In this document: positions 42,981-55,284 of the stretch, piece by piece
Layout of the letters: every line of letters begins with the position of its first letter
How positions within the stretch are numbered: the stretch's first letter is position 1
From: Eupeodes corollae
Taxonomy: Eukaryota > Arthropoda > Insecta > Diptera > Syrphidae
NCBI RefSeq assembly: GCF_945859685.1
Contig: NC_079147.1
Coordinates: forward strand, 301,876,485-301,940,484
DNA length: 64,000 nt
Direction: 5' to 3'
Position numbers and translations under genes: made by a program
The notes under the pieces: generated by a model
What the model was told of the DNA's origin: nothing
The model's input: the letters and a program-made list of their open reading frames with translations, nothing else
The model's database searches: none

Positions 42981-45900
42981 ATTCGAGTTCTCTAGTTATG
43001 TATTTTCTACGAATATAGTTTCTACTTGCCAAGTACGTTGTTCCTAAATGTCGCAGTTCCCTACAAAAACAAAAAAATTCATCCTATTACTAATTTTTTT
43101 TTCTAGTCAAATTGACTATTAAATATTAAATTTTCAGCTGATAACAGCATTAATTAATAGGACTATTGTTATCGGTTGTCAATTTTTGGATCCGAAATTT
43201 TCTTACAACTTGTTAGTCAATATGATAACTTTCGTTGAAAGAAATTCAAACTCTGTTGTCATATTGACTATAAATGTGTCAGTCAAAATGACAACTGCAT
43301 TCATCAATAAGACAGATGTGGTAGACCATATGACAACTGCGGTAGTTGATATGACAACCAAAGTGTCATATTCACTACCGAAGTTGTTCTATCGACTATT
43401 TTTGTCGTCATATTGACTACCCGAAATTGACTATAGAAAATTGTTCTTTTGACTATCCAGTAGTCAATTTCTTAAAATAAGTTATCATATTGACTATTTT
43501 AATAGTCAATACGATAATTTGGCCCAATTTTAAGTTGATTATTGACAATTGTTAATATAACAACTTTTTTTTATCTATGTAACAAAACTAGTACACTTCG
43601 TGAAAAGGAACTTAACATTTAAATTTGACAATTTTCGGATATTTTAGAAGATTTTGACTCATTATTTCACTTTGTATGTAAGTTAAAAAATAATTTTTGA
43701 CGAGCTACATACACATTTGATAGCTGCCAAGCTTGTTTAATATTAGACACGAATTTCTATGCGACTTTTATTTCCTTACACAGTAAATAGCTGATGGTTC
43801 AATTATTTTAAGATGTGCGTCATGATTTCCTATCAAAATGCATATTATACAAATGTCAATTATTCTACAAGAAAAAAAAAGAGTAACCAACTCACATCAC
43901 CGATACTGCCCTTAGATTCCAAGAAACCTTAAAATTGTATTGCTTCCTCATTGAAATTCGAAAACAATTCAAGTCAATACTTAAATACGTACACAAGCTT
44001 CATTCCAGCACGATTTTATGAATCCTAAATGCTTCAATTTTCATATGAAATCAAACTAAATGCCACACACGACATGCATCAACCATCATCACGTGACATC
44101 CTCCCCCCCCCCAAGATTCCAATAAAAAATAAAAGTAATAAAAAAAAGAAAAATAAGAATCCCATCATCTGAAGAAAAAAAGTCAAATTTCACTTAAAAT
44201 TCGAGTTACATTTGACAATAAATGTCAAAGTTTACCAAATTGTCAACTTTTCAAAAAATCCTGCTTTTAACTCTGATGAAATTCCTAATGTGTATCTCTG
44301 TACACATCATCACCCCAACAACAGTAACCAAAAAAAAAAAGTTCCCTCTTAACCACTTTATAAGCAACTTGACTATTTGCTGCGTGCAACTCCACCTTTT
44401 CTTCTTCTTCTTTTTTTTTTTCAAACCATTTCGTCAGCAGGTTTAAGTTAGTCTTTTTCTGTCGTGTACATTTTTAAGTATATGAAAAAATGTCAAACTT
44501 AAAATCTCAGTCACGTGTTCCTTATAAAGGCCAATTCACCAAAAATTCATTTTGTATGTTTGACAAATAAGAATTGCACCACTTTTTATTGCGCCTTCAA
44601 ACAAAACAACCTCCAACGCAGCAACACCAACAACAACAACAACATCTCCTCTCCTGAAGTCTCACGGATACTTCTTTGACTGTTTTGTTCGTTCTGTAAA
44701 GCAAATAGACAGAGAATATGGTTCTTTGACAATGCTCGCCTTCGCCTTTGAATATAAGGAACACCTTCCAGAAATAATTGTGTACGCAACGGGGGCTTAC
44801 TTTTGAGTGTATATGGGGCGAGACGAGGAGTGAGAAAGAAAGTGAGTTGGGGCTGGGGGTACCTATACCTATTTACTCGTATAGCTACTTCTGGGAGGCG
44901 TATATGAGCGCCACAAGTCGTACGTGCCTTTGGTTAAGCAAAGCCTCTTCTGGATACTAATCCACTCTTCATCATACAAAGAGGATAGGACGAGTTGCAT
45001 TAAATATTCCACAAACGGTTTTGACGAAATTTTCAAACACGTTATTTTTTGAGATGGCGATAACATCTCGGTGTGTTCCTATACATACACCTACAGCAAC
45101 TACGACTTTCGGGAAGACCTACTGTTGCTTCTCTCTCGCTATACCTATGGAGAATGGAAGCATTAGAAAGTGTGGATGAAAATAAGTATAGAAGAAGAAG
45201 AAGAGGAGAAAAAATATGACAAAAGGGTGCACTTCTTCCGTAAACCGTAACCTCTGTCTGCACCAAGCTCGTCCTCGTCCTCGTCTAGAGCGACGCGTTA
45301 TCAGCGGAAACCCATCTGAATACTAAAATATTGACTACCAGAGGTTTCCAGCACAAGCTATACAATGGGTAATGGGTATAGGTAAACGTTAAGGATGCGG
45401 TAGTAATATAGGTAAAATCTAAACCACCACCATCGTCTCCGTACCGTCACCCTGTATTTTTGAATTCCTTGTAAAACTAATTTTTTCTCTGTCAAAGCGA
45501 GCGAGAGATTCCTATCGCGCTTTTGCTTAAACTACCTGCTTCCATATACTTTTAGTGAGCTATAGATAGAGACTGCTAAGCTATATAACATTGTAACCCA
45601 TCAGGTATATTATTTTAAGGTATAGGAAATGTATGTATGTGCGCTTCCTCTTTTTTTCACGTAGCTATAAGAATATCATTTCATGTTGACAGAGGATGAT
45701 GGGGAATTATGATGATGGTGGATTCTTCCTGGCACTGGCATGAAGGGTTATGAGTTCGCTTTCCAATGGAATAATGACACGAAGATTATAAAATTTAATT
45801 ACACCAGTCATGGAGTATTAATTCTGTAGTATCATAGTCAAGCCTTCGACAAGAGGCTTAGACGGATTTGATGACGAATAAATATAAATAGTTATAGGTT

Positions 45901-46716
45901 GAATGGAATGAAAGGCCCTTTTTTGTAACAATACGCAAGGGTAAGCCATTTTCTCTGGGAATATTAGTTCCTGTTGTTTTTTTGAGGAATTCATGTATAG
46001 TTCACATAACTTTCGGGGGTTGTATGAAGTCGTGAAATGTATGCTAATAAACGGTGTTGTCAATGGTACACAAGATTTGAATTTGCCACCACAATGGTGT
46101 AGTGAATGTTGGCAAACCTTAATTACAAATATTTGACAGCTGACAGTTTAGGGTTGAATACAAAAATATTATTTTTTTAAATTTCCACCAATACTTTATC
46201 GATAGTGACATAACCCTTTAATCTATTTTCGGTACGAAAACTTCGACAACCTTCCCTTACTTTGTAATATAGCTTACAAACTTGGAGAACATTAAATTGT
46301 TGTCTAACAAATATTCATAATTTTGAAATTGGAGAAAATGTTTTAATTCACAATAGTTTTGTAAAAAATACTCTGCTTATATAATTAAGTGTGGCCAAAT
46401 TTATTGACTCACTCACTTATTCTAATACGCTTTTGCACCTTTTAAACCAGCTTTTAGTCTTAGAGCGGAAAAATACAAAAATCAGTCATTTTCTATACTA
46501 AGCTTGGGAGATTGGGACCGGGAACACCTATTCATGCAAAAATCTATAAAGTCTGCATCCAATTAGTGCAAGACGCATTTTGAAATTTTGTAAAAATGCC
46601 CAAAAGTTAACAAACCAATTTAACTAATAAATTTTGTAGTATTTTGTGTCAATATTAAACTTAAATATGGTTAGATGTTCTTTGAATGACAAGTCCACGG
46701 TTGCATCAAAAGCCAT
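42981..46716. other. Non-coding stretch
   Basis: Apart from the inverted-module cluster at 43104-43525 no element is recognisable. Low-complexity features include a run of nine to ten C at 44102-44111, a pyrimidine block near 44395-44420, a CAA-repeat patch near 44625-44645 and a GA-rich block near 45185-45215. No coding frame stands out. Confidence 0.5.
43104..43525. repeat. Cluster of inverted TAGTCAATATGACAAC-like modules
   Basis: A 14-16 base module of the form TAGTCAATATGACAAC and its complement recur at least ten times in both directions in 420 bases: near 43104, 43214, 43256, 43279, 43321, 43343, 43363, 43408, 43425, 43452, 43464, 43483 and 43502. Neighbouring copies are often head to head, so each strand can fold into several stems. 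No transposase and no clear outer terminal repeat was found. It could be a foldback-type non-autonomous element or an array of protein binding sites. Confidence 0.6.
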
Positions 46717-48720
46717 TATACTTACTCACTTACTTAAGGTGGCACTACAATCCGGGCGGACCTTGGCCTCAACCAACATGCGACTCCAGCCAGCTCCGTC
46801 CCTAGCTAGCTGTCTCCAGTTTCGCACGCCAAGTTTATTGAGGTCCTCTCCCACCTGGGTGCGCCACCTGAGTCGCGGTCTTCCTTTACTGCGCCCCGCC
46901 GTCCCTCGGGATTGGATTCGAAGACCTTCCGGGCTGGAGCGCTGATGTCCCTTCGCTCTACATGACCTAGCCATCTAAGCCGTTTGACTTTAATTCTGCT
47001 AACTAGGTCAGTGTCGCTGTACAGCCCGTACAGTTCGTCATTATATCTTCTCCTCCATTCTCCATCTATGCGTACGGGACTAACAATCACCCGAAGAATT
47101 TTTCTCTCGAAGCATCCTAAGACGCTCTCATCTTTCTTTGACAGGGTCCTGGCCTTAGCGCCATAAATGAGAACTCCGATAATGAGTGTCTTATAGATGG
47201 TGATTTTACATGCTCGAGAGAGGACCTGACTTCTCGATTGCTTTCTAAGTCCAAAGAAGCAGCAATTTGCAAAAGTCATCCTTCGTTTGATTTCAGCGCT
47301 GGTGTCGTTGTTTTTATTTATAGCGGTGCCTAGGTAGACAAAGTCCTTAACTACCTTAATGTTATAGCTGTCCATGGTGAAGTTTAGTCCAAGACGTCGT
47401 TCTTCAATGTCCTTTTTTGATGACAGCATTTACTTGGTCTTGCCCTTTTTGAACACTAAACCCATCTTCTTCGCTTCCGTCACAATGCTCAAAAACGCTC
47501 CACTGACATCACGCTTTGATCTTTTCATTATGTCAATATTATCTGCATATCCGAGTAATTGGATGGACCTTTGGAAGATTGTGCCTCTAGTGTTGACGGT
47601 CGAGTTTTGCACAATTCTTTCCAGAACGATGTTGAAGAAATCGCATGACAGTGCATTGCCCTGTCTTAAACCTTTTTTGACATCAAATGCATCGGTAAGA
47701 TCTTTTCCGACCTTGATAGAGCAGCGTGCATTCTCCATCGTCATTCTGCACAAACGGATAAGTTTGACAGGGATGCCAAAACTAGACATTGCTCGGTAGA
47801 GCTCTGCGGTTGGCGCAGTTAAGAGGGTCTCCTTTCTTATGTATCGGGCACTATGCTGAGATTCCACTCATCGGGCATGCTTTCTTCCGAACATATTTCG
47901 CAGATGAGTTGGTGCATGCTCCCTACCAAGTCATCGCCTGCTTCTTTGAATAGTTCGGTAGCGATGCCGTCAGCTCCAGCAGCTTTGTTTGATTTCAGTT
48001 TAGATCTTCTCTTCGTCAAGGTCGGGTAGGCGGAATTGTTGATCTGCGTCGCCTTGGTTAAGTGGTTCTGTCTCCCTTACAGCGGAGTTCGGTTCGTCAT
48101 CGCCGTTATATAATTTGGAGGAGTGATCTTTTCATATTCTCAGCATCGACTGCGGTTCTTCTACGATGTTCCCCTGATCATCTTTACAGGCTTCGGTTCG
48201 TGGCTGATACCCTTGGGAGGTTGTTTTTACCTTTTGGTAAAATTTACGAACCTCATTCCTGCTGTGGCATCCCTCTATCTCCTCGATCGCAAGCTTCTCA
48301 TGCTCTCTTTTTTTCCATCTAAGAAGCCGGTGTTCATCTCTCCTCTTCTGCTCGTAGAGCTAGCAAGTAGCTCTAGGCCTTTTGTGCAGCGCCGTTTTGT
48401 ATACCTCTTGTTTCGCTGCGTGCGCTTGCTGGCATTCGTCTTCAAACCAGGGGTTTCGCTGTGTTGGCCGTGTGAAACCTAGCACTTCAGAGGCGGCATC
48501 TCTGATAGCTGCAAAGCAGTGTTGCCACTGGTTTTCAATGCTTAATGCAGGCAGCCTAGGACTCCTTAAGAGGTTATTAGAGACTCGATCGGAAAAGGAC
48601 ATGGCAGTCTCTTGCGATTGTAGCCGTCTAACGTCGAATCTTCTCACAGTACTTCTTTGTTTTGGCTTGGATCGGGATATCCGTAGACGTACCATGGCTA
48701 CAACGAGGTAGTGGTCCCAG
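46717..48720 (-). mobile_element. RTE-type retrotransposon, copy E, 5'-truncated
   Basis: Minus-strand copy that runs from the end of the endonuclease at about 48720 to a TAAG-type tail at 46717-46736. It retains the 234-base thumb segment (47169-47402) that copies A and D lack. It abuts a mariner-type fragment at its 5' end. No target duplication could be identified. Confidence 0.88.
46740..48700 (-). pseudogene. RTE endonuclease-reverse transcriptase, copy E, broken
   Basis: In minus-strand order: the endonuclease end and linker (48360-48695, RLQSQETAMSFSDRVSNNLL, HAAKQEVYKTALHKR), fingers (47837-48019, KLKSNKAAGADGIATELF), palm (47430-47867, LRQGNALSCDFFNIVLERI), and thumb plus C-terminal domain (46806-47429, VVKDFVYLGTAINKNNDT, LSKKDESVLGCFERKILR, RLRWLGHVERRDI). 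The catalytic motif near 47540 reads YADN, so one of the two metal-binding aspartates is lost. The last frame, 207 codons, is the longest uninterrupted RTE piece in the window. Confidence 0.87.
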
Positions 48721-49260
48721 ACACCAACACACGTGAGGTTCCCAAGGTGATAATGTATTTTCCAAAAGTTACCGTTGGATGTGGATTTAGGGCCAACGGC
48801 TTAATTGGTCCTCAATTGTTTTAAAACGACGTTAGTGAGGCAGTCACCGTCAACAGCGAGCGCTACATAACGATGATAACTAATTTCTTATGGACCAAAT
48901 TGAACCATATTGACCTAGACGACATGTGGTTATAGCAGGACGGCTCTACGGGCCACAAACCAATCGCCACGATTGACATTTTGCATGAACGATTTGAGGG
49001 TGAGGTTATCTCTCACAGGGGTAATGTGAATTGGCTACTAAGATCATGTAATTTGACCCCGTGGAAGAGCCATTGAGAATTGGACCACTCCGATCAGTGC
49101 CACCGAAAGAATCCGAGGCGGTCATTTGAATGAAAGTCATATTCCACACTTAATGGCATACATGAGCCTTTCAAATAAAAAATAATTTTGTTAAAAACTC
49201 GCATACAGCTTGTTTTATTCCATTTCAACATCTACCCGCCCTTATTGAAAAACCCTTTAT
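48721..49260 (+). mobile_element. Tc1/mariner-type transposon, 3' fragment
   Basis: Plus-strand translation gives PKVTVGCGFRANGLIG near 48762, then NDVSEAVTVNSERYITMITN near 48828, LDDMWL and DGSTGHKPIATIDILHERFE near 48920-48990, and VNWLLRSCNLTPWK near 49028-49070. This is the catalytic half of a mariner-type transposase; the last acidic residue in SCDLTPLD reads N. The right end, complement ATAAAGGGTTTTTCAATAAG, is a terminal repeat related to that of the element at 31220-32498. The left half is missing; RTE copy E begins at the break. Confidence 0.8.
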
Positions 49261-51599
49261 AAATCATTTGAACGCAATTTCGTTAGGGAACTCCTTAATC
49301 TTAACTGTTTTTGATAACATGCTTTCCGAATATCTTAAATTGATTATTTTCCTCGAGGGAAGTTATGAGATTGGGGCGCATTCACAGCCATTCAAAACCA
49401 TTCAAAAATGTAACTTAATGTTTTTATAAATAGCAAGTCAACTTTTATTCAAAGTTTGAAAAGTTACCCTTCAAAATCAAAATTTTAAATAACGACCAGC
49501 TAACCATTTCAAGCCATGCATGGTCATTCTTATAACAGCAATTTAAAAGAAAGTTTATTCTTTTTGGTTTTTTTTAAATATATTCTTCCAAAACACCCCG
49601 CTTTCTGTACTCTAGAAATGTTAAAATAGCCATATTGTCCTTGCATCTGCAGAATCACCATCATATTAAATCCATACCACCTGCTGCAATTTTATTTTGA
49701 CTAGCTAACTGTTTGCCGCAACTTAGCCTTTCTTTTATATTCCTGCCCATCACAAGGATTCTAAAACCGAACAATAACAGTTCACTAAAAATATTAGATG
49801 GCCATTTGCTTTGCCCTCTCTTTCAAAAACCTTTACTGCTTTTATGTTTTTATGCAAAAACTTCTTCCCCGAATTTCAAGCAATTCTAATCAAATATTCA
49901 AAAAGAGCACAAAAATATTTCCATCTTTGTGGCGGCCATTACCAATATCGGTATAGCAATAAAAAATCACAATGAAATAATAAACCCGCTCCCATGTGAC
50001 GCCACAAACAAAAATAAAAAGGACTTTTCTTCCTTAAGCCAACTTTCGTATTATAGAGTATTTCCCCCTGCAAACCACGACAAGATAGTCAAACTGTTGC
50101 AAATTATCCTGGAGGTGCATGCAAACATACTCATCCACACACAAACATACAAAATTGTTCCTTGAACCAACCCCGAATACGGGAGAGTAGATGAAAAGTT
50201 CCTTAATGGCACATTCAGTTAGATTGCATGCATATCACACCCAAGAGGGCGTACATCGTACAAGAAGGGGTGAACTTTGAACAAGGACAATGAAAGGGTG
50301 ATGTTGCGGTGGTCCTTATACCTTCCTCATACTGCGCTGCCCTTCTATGTATGTATATGATAACTGTGGCGAATTATCGCAACGATTTGCTTTGCTAGCT
50401 TCTAGCTGAATGGCTTGACTGTTTTGTTCCTGTAAAAACTGCAAAAACAAGCACTTTCTTTCAAATTTACCATGCACAAGTTCCTTCAAGGATCTTTTTG
50501 TTATTTTTTTGTCTTGGCATGTTCCAAAGGAGTATGACGATGATGTGGAGGATAAAATGCTAAAAGTTTTTGTTTTCCCTTAGAGTGTGCTGCAAGTCAA
50601 GGATAACTTCTATAGCAAAAGTATAAGAAGAAGAACTTGCATCATACAGAGCTCTTCTATGCATACCTTTGGCCCAGCAAAGTAACTATGATTCATATCC
50701 TTCCGGGAGGTGGTTCTCTACGACCGACATGGACCCCCATTTTCTATAAGGATCACAAACCCATACTTTGTATGTTGGTGCTATAGACAATCAAAATCCC
50801 CAACGAATTATCATTATTTAAGTTGAGAAAGTTTTCTACTCTCTCTCTCTCGCAGCTCTGGATTGTTCTCAATTGATGAAAACTTTCCTTCCGGCCGGTC
50901 GATGGCGGTAGTGATGGTGATTGTCTTTCGTTGGGCGCCATTTCATAACGTTTCGTTTTGTTTCATTTTTTGTCGTCGTGAAACTGGGGATAGATTAAAA
51001 TTAGTTCTTAATAAACTGCACTGTCATGGTCATAAACACGATGAAGAACAACGACCAAAAACCATAACAGAAAAGAGAAATCCTTAAAACATTTGCATAT
51101 CATGCCCTTATATGAAATGCACGAGAATATCCCTCTTATGTTGCCATCAGTTGGGATATGGGACTCATATCCTGACAACATACAAAATAAAACAGGAAGA
51201 ATTAAACTCATCCTGAGGAAGTAAGAAATATGTGTTTTTTTATTTGTTTTCCTTACTTTCTTCGTCCTTAATGGATGCGGAGTTTATTATTTTTACAATC
51301 AAAATTTCTCTTCCTTATTTTTGCTTTTTGAATAGCGCCTTGGTCGGCTGAGGTCCGTTTTTGTTTTTAGAGAGAGGGAGATGTTAGATATACAGACACT
51401 CTTTAAAAAAACCATTTTGTGTGGGGATTTCAATTTTACTCCCGATTTTTTAAATAAACTCTACTTCCCTGTTACTAAGGATTTTTAAAAATTCAGTGGC
51501 GGATCTTATAACTTGGAGAGAGATTTACGCCTTTATTTTTTTCAAGAACAAAATTTTTCTTTAATTTCTAAAGTTTAAAAATATTTCGGATGCTTAAAT
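49261..51599. other. Non-coding AT-rich stretch
   Basis: No transposon protein or host gene recognised. Short frames (60-80 codons) lie on both strands without family motifs. A CTCTCTCTCTCTCGC run occurs at 50839-50854 and a few AGGAC/GTCCT words near 50020, 50283, 50311 and 51265. Confidence 0.5.
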
Positions 51600-51960
51600 T
51601 ATTTATTTTCAGCTTGAGAAATATTTGGGAGATCGAAAGCTTTTTGATGATTGACAGTGAGGCTTTCACAGAAATAGATCCACTGGTGATCTCATTGTTA
51701 ATCTCACCGAACAGTGGAGCAAATCCTTACATCGTTTTGGAGAAAATAAGATTATTGCACTTGATATTTCAAAGCATTTGATAGTGTGGGGCATCAGGTT
51801 CTCTTATCGAAAATGAATGCTTTCAGTTTTAATAAATCCTCCCTTATTGCATTTTTGATTACCTTTCGGATAGTTCAATACAAATTTTAACAGATGCCAT
51901 TTTAGACCACTGCACTAATAGAATCGGTCACCTATGGCATGTGCCTCAGACAGAAGATAA
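51600..51960 (+). pseudogene. CR1-like reverse transcriptase fragment
   Basis: Plus-strand frames give LEKYLGDRKLFDD near 51613, HRNRSTGDLIVNLTEQWSKS near 51670-51730, ENKIIALDISK near 51738-51775 and VGHQVLLSKMNAF near 51785-51825. These are the fingers and start of the palm of the same CR1-like family as at 40100-41290. The palm beyond this point is absent here; a matching continuation starts at 56635. Confidence 0.7.
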
Positions 51961-52454
51961 ATTCTTGAACGTTTAAAAGAAAAATAAATGGTTCCAAAAT
52001 CTTAAATAATATTTTAAAATAAGATCATATTCCCCTTTTTCTATTGCCGTTTCTTCCTTCTCAATTGGTCTCCTTAAGACAGTTTTTAATTAGCTTTTTT
52101 CAATTTAAGAAATAATTTTTCTAATATATTTAATTTATTTATAAAGTAATCGATTTAATTGATTATTTGATTGTAACACGAACAATGTTAACTGGCTGAA
52201 GACAAATCGACGAATGATGATGATGAAGCAAAAGTAAAAATGTGCATATGAATTTGTAACGCACTCTTGTGGCCGATCCGAAATGCTCGATATTATTTAT
52301 TTCACTTGAAATTTGAATATTTAAAAAACCGGACGTTAGCGAGATAGACTCCTACATTTCAAATTCAATGTTTTCACTCCCGAAACTTTTTGGCAATGAA
52401 ATTTATGAGGCTAAACCATCATATTTATTAAAAAATATGAACTTCAAAGCTTAG
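51961..52454. other. Non-coding AT-rich stretch
   Basis: Possibly decayed CR1-like sequence at its left end; otherwise nothing recognisable. A GATGATGATGAAG word occurs near 52215. Confidence 0.4.
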
Positions 52455-53635
52455 GGGAGAGGGAGGTACGTTTGAACAAGGGGTATCTTTGAACAGTGCT
52501 AATAAAATCTGATTTTTAAAATATTTCCGAACCAAATGAGAATTTTTCACTTGACAACACTGTTTTCTTTAACCATCAATGACTTTCGCTGGTCTCTCAA
52601 TAGGGGCCGGCCATAAAGTAGTTTGATATGGATGTTTTTTTGCCGATATGGTACATTTTTTAAAATTTGTTTTGGACGAGTGTACACATTTTTTGCTGGG
52701 TGTTTTTATTCCGAAAATAATTTTACTGGAGGCAGACGTTCATCTTGGTCCACATTAAGGTAAGTTTGAAAATGAATATTTAAAATTTCTTATCTATGAT
52801 TTTTCGCATGTATAGCTGCATATCAATATGAATTTTTCCATTTTCAAGAAATGCTTTCACGGACGTAGATTTTGAGTATGCAGCGGTTTCCAACCGACAA
52901 TTTTCAGAGTATCCTACGGCTCAAGTAGAGACAAATATGGTTGCTTTAGCAACTGAAGTACCACAAGTTGTTGAACCAGTAATGTTTACTGAAAACAGCG
53001 AATCAAATGTACAATACCGAAATAAACACTATCGTGATACTTTCACCTTAAATTGCAATGCCTTTACACCACACCAGAAAAAAAATGAGTTTGAGAATTC
53101 GTGCATGAAACGTTAAGATCAAAAGAAACCACTATATCACAGCTTTAATAAGCGAATCAAGACAGATCAAAATGCTAATCGTGCAAAGAAAGCTAAAAAG
53201 CTTAAGGACTCAAGCTCGAACTTGGATGAAAGTTATTCAGTGAATGATGATACAGATCAGTTCCGTAAAGTTGGAAGCACTACCAAAAATATAATAATGA
53301 TCTATACAGATCTGGACTTCAACTTTGATGATGAGTGATCAGTTGATCTAGTTGAAGCAGAGCAGGGAAAATGTACAAGTTTGAGTTACGAAGATTTGAA
53401 TACAAGCTACTTTATATTAGTGGTATTTCAATAAAAAATAACGATAAAATATTAGGATTTGTTCGAAATTCAAGTTTGTTTATTTAAGTTTTTGGCTTCT
53501 TTATTAAAAAAAATAAAACAGTTATTTCACAAAAAAGCAAAGCTTCTTTTTGTCTTATTAACCAATAAAAAACTATAAGAAAAACTGCCGTTCAAAAGTT
53601 ATCCAGCCTAGTTTAAAGCTGCCCCACATTGGGGG
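52455..53635 (+). mobile_element. Unidentified DNA-transposon-like element with degenerate terminal repeats
   Basis: The left end contains GGTACGTTTGAACAAGG (about 52466) and a second TTTGAACA nearby; the complement of the right end contains GGCAGCTTTAAACTAGG followed by TTTTGAACGGCAG. The two ends pair loosely as inverted repeats. Between them lies a two-exon coding fragment with an AATAAA signal after it (near 53430). The main transposase body is missing, so if this is a transposon it is internally deleted. It sits between a CR1-like fragment and a 5'-truncated LINE. Confidence 0.4.
52632..53338 (+). pseudogene. Two-exon coding fragment of unknown family
   Basis: An open frame from an ATG at 52632 to 52759 (including GRVYTFFAGCFYSENNF) ends at a donor GTAAGT. 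An 89-base intron ends in TTTTCAAG at 52848, and the phase fits: the joined frame continues as NAFTDVDFEYAAVSNRQFSE and stays open to 53338 except for one TAA at 53114. The second exon has lysine-rich stretches (NRAKKAKKLKD near 53180) and an acidic end (YTDLDFNFDDE). Base composition is clearly more coding-like than the flanks. It resembles the basic-then-acidic tail of some DNA transposases, but I do not recognise the family. Confidence 0.4.
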
Positions 53636-53636
53636 C

Positions 53637-54166
53637 ACATGTGAATGAACTAAACTTAAAATTCTTATCTATTCCAGATACTAATATCACCTATATTAAT
53701 AGAGTCCCGTTTAATAGCACTGTTGATGCCACTGAAACATCGTTTTTCTTTGAAAGAATAGAAAGTACGAATGTCGTGGAAAGCTTTTTATCCATAAACT
53801 CTAATGCAGTTGGTATAGATGGAATACACCCGGTTTTTATGAAAGCTATACTACCTTTTTTGCTTTGCGTATATAACTCACATTATCAATACAATCTTTT
53901 TGACCTGTGATTTTCCTTGTCAGTGGAAAAATGCAAAAATTATTCCAATACCTAAAAACTCATCGGGTGAGGAATTTTGGCCGATATCAATTCTTCCCTT
54001 TTTGTCCAAAATCTGCGAACGAATTATGCATAAGCAAGTTAATGATTATCTCGTACGTAATAATCTTCTCGTCTCATTTCAGTCTAGTTTTCGTGCCAAA
54101 CATAACTGTACCACAGCAATTTTGAAAGTAGTTGAAGACATTAGAGCGCAACTAGATGAAGACCAG
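53637..54166 (+). mobile_element. LINE, 5' part, before Harbinger insertion
   Basis: Plus-strand reverse transcriptase fingers in two frames: NSNAVGIDGIHPVFMKAIL near 53795-53850, then CQWKNAKIIPIPKNSSGEEF and LPFLSKICERIMHKQVNDYL near 53925-54050, and TTAILKVVEDIRAQLDEDQ up to 54166. The next residues of the same frame are found at 55288 on the other side of the Harbinger element. The 5' end is truncated at about 53637, next to the unidentified element. Confidence 0.8.
54164..54166. repeat. Target-site duplication (left) of Harbinger element
   Basis: CAG precedes the left terminal repeat and CAG follows the right one at 55285-55287. Three bases is the length made by Harbinger transposases. 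Because the ends are G/C runs, a five-base reading (CCAGG) is equally compatible with the sequence. Confidence 0.65.
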
Positions 54167-55284
54167 GGGTGGAATCGGCTAAGGTGATTTTTGATTGTCA
54201 CCTTTGTGATCAAACTAATTTTTGCGTCTGTGTAAGGTGATCACCAAATTTTGTTTAGAATTTGGCATCACTTTAAAAGAAATTTACTGACGTTTGTTAC
54301 AGTTTCAGTGGTTGTATTCAAAAACCGATCTGAAGCTATCCGGATTTTTATGTAATTATAACTTTTGATGTACCAAGTAGCCACGATGATGTTCTGCCTG
54401 CACAATAGTCAGCTTTTAACTTTTCTCGTTGAGCACTCTGTCTCCCTAAAAAGCTGTCGTGAGCACTCCCGCCATATTTTGCATTTATTGCCAGAATTTT
54501 TCTGTTCTCGTTGCAGATCTAGGCAATAAAAATTAATGAATCAAAAAATTGACTTACGGTCATAGCGTTGATACTATGTCTTCCTTTTCTATTGAAATAC
54601 ATATGCTCATTTTCCGAAGAGGGGAGAATCATAATATGACTCCCATCAATGCAGCCGATTACTAGGAAACAAATAATAAAATAAAAATCAAGTAATAAAA
54701 TTAGTTTATTTTTACTAAAAAAAAAATCCTACCTCCAGGAATTTGCTATTTTTCGTAGGAGAACATTTTGGTTGCTTCTGAAGCCCATTGATTAAATTTA
54801 ATTGTAAGTGGGCACAATTTCACAGTATGGGCACAGTACTTTGGCCCATGGGTGCTGACCAGTCAGCGCCAACTTGCCTTTGGTAGCCACCACCTCCAAG
54901 AAAATTTAGGGTAACGGCTAATCGAAGAATAAGCTGAATGTGTGTTGACCGGATATATAGCACATATGCGTACTTACTTTGGACTTGGAAGATCAAGAAT
55001 GTTTATTTTATTGCGGATGTTAATCCTCAAGAGCCGGACATTTCTATTATGATTAATATTTTCTTTTTCAGAATGTAAAATCAAAGGCACAAACACATTC
55101 ATACTGTCTTGAAATTTCAGCATCTTAAAATAAAATTCAATTTCCAATGAAAGTGACAACTAAAGAGCTGTCACCAGAAAAAGTCACCAAATCGTGATTG
55201 TCACCGGTGACTATCATCTTACACAGACCGAATTTGTTGATTGTGACTGTCACCTATCAGAAATCACCTTACCCGATTCCACCC
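54167..55284 (-). mobile_element. Harbinger-type DNA transposon with long terminal inverted repeats, internally deleted
   Basis: The outermost 30 bases of both ends pair with three mismatches, beginning GGGTGGAATCGG; similarity returns further in around GTCTGTGTAAG, so the inverted repeats extend over about 85 bases. Between them lies a broken HARBI1-like transposase on the minus strand. The element, 1118 bases, interrupts a LINE reverse transcriptase between residues that are adjacent in intact relatives. It lacks the C-terminal part of the transposase. Confidence 0.9.
54370..54960 (-). pseudogene. HARBI1-like transposase, broken
   Basis: Minus-strand order: LRLAVTLNFLGGGGYQRQVG near 54880-54940, a helix-turn-helix-like block where residues follow GQSTV, then in another frame GCIDGSHIMILPSSENEHMY near 54575-54655, with GCIDG carrying the first catalytic aspartate, and FNRKGRHSINAMT. 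A donor GTAAGT at 54557 and an acceptor ending in CCTAG at 54519 delimit a 39-base gap, after which ICNENRKILAINAKYGGSAH and SWLLG continue the family pattern. The third acidic block (GDEAF in relatives) is missing. Confidence 0.8.

Noticed and set aside
43186..43416. 76-codon frame with repeating MTTA/VVD words
   Set aside because: The apparent protein repeat is a by-product of the inverted DNA modules at 43104-43525.
44102..44111. C run as a possible structural element
   Set aside because: Homopolymer of nine to ten bases only, without partner repeats; likely slippage.
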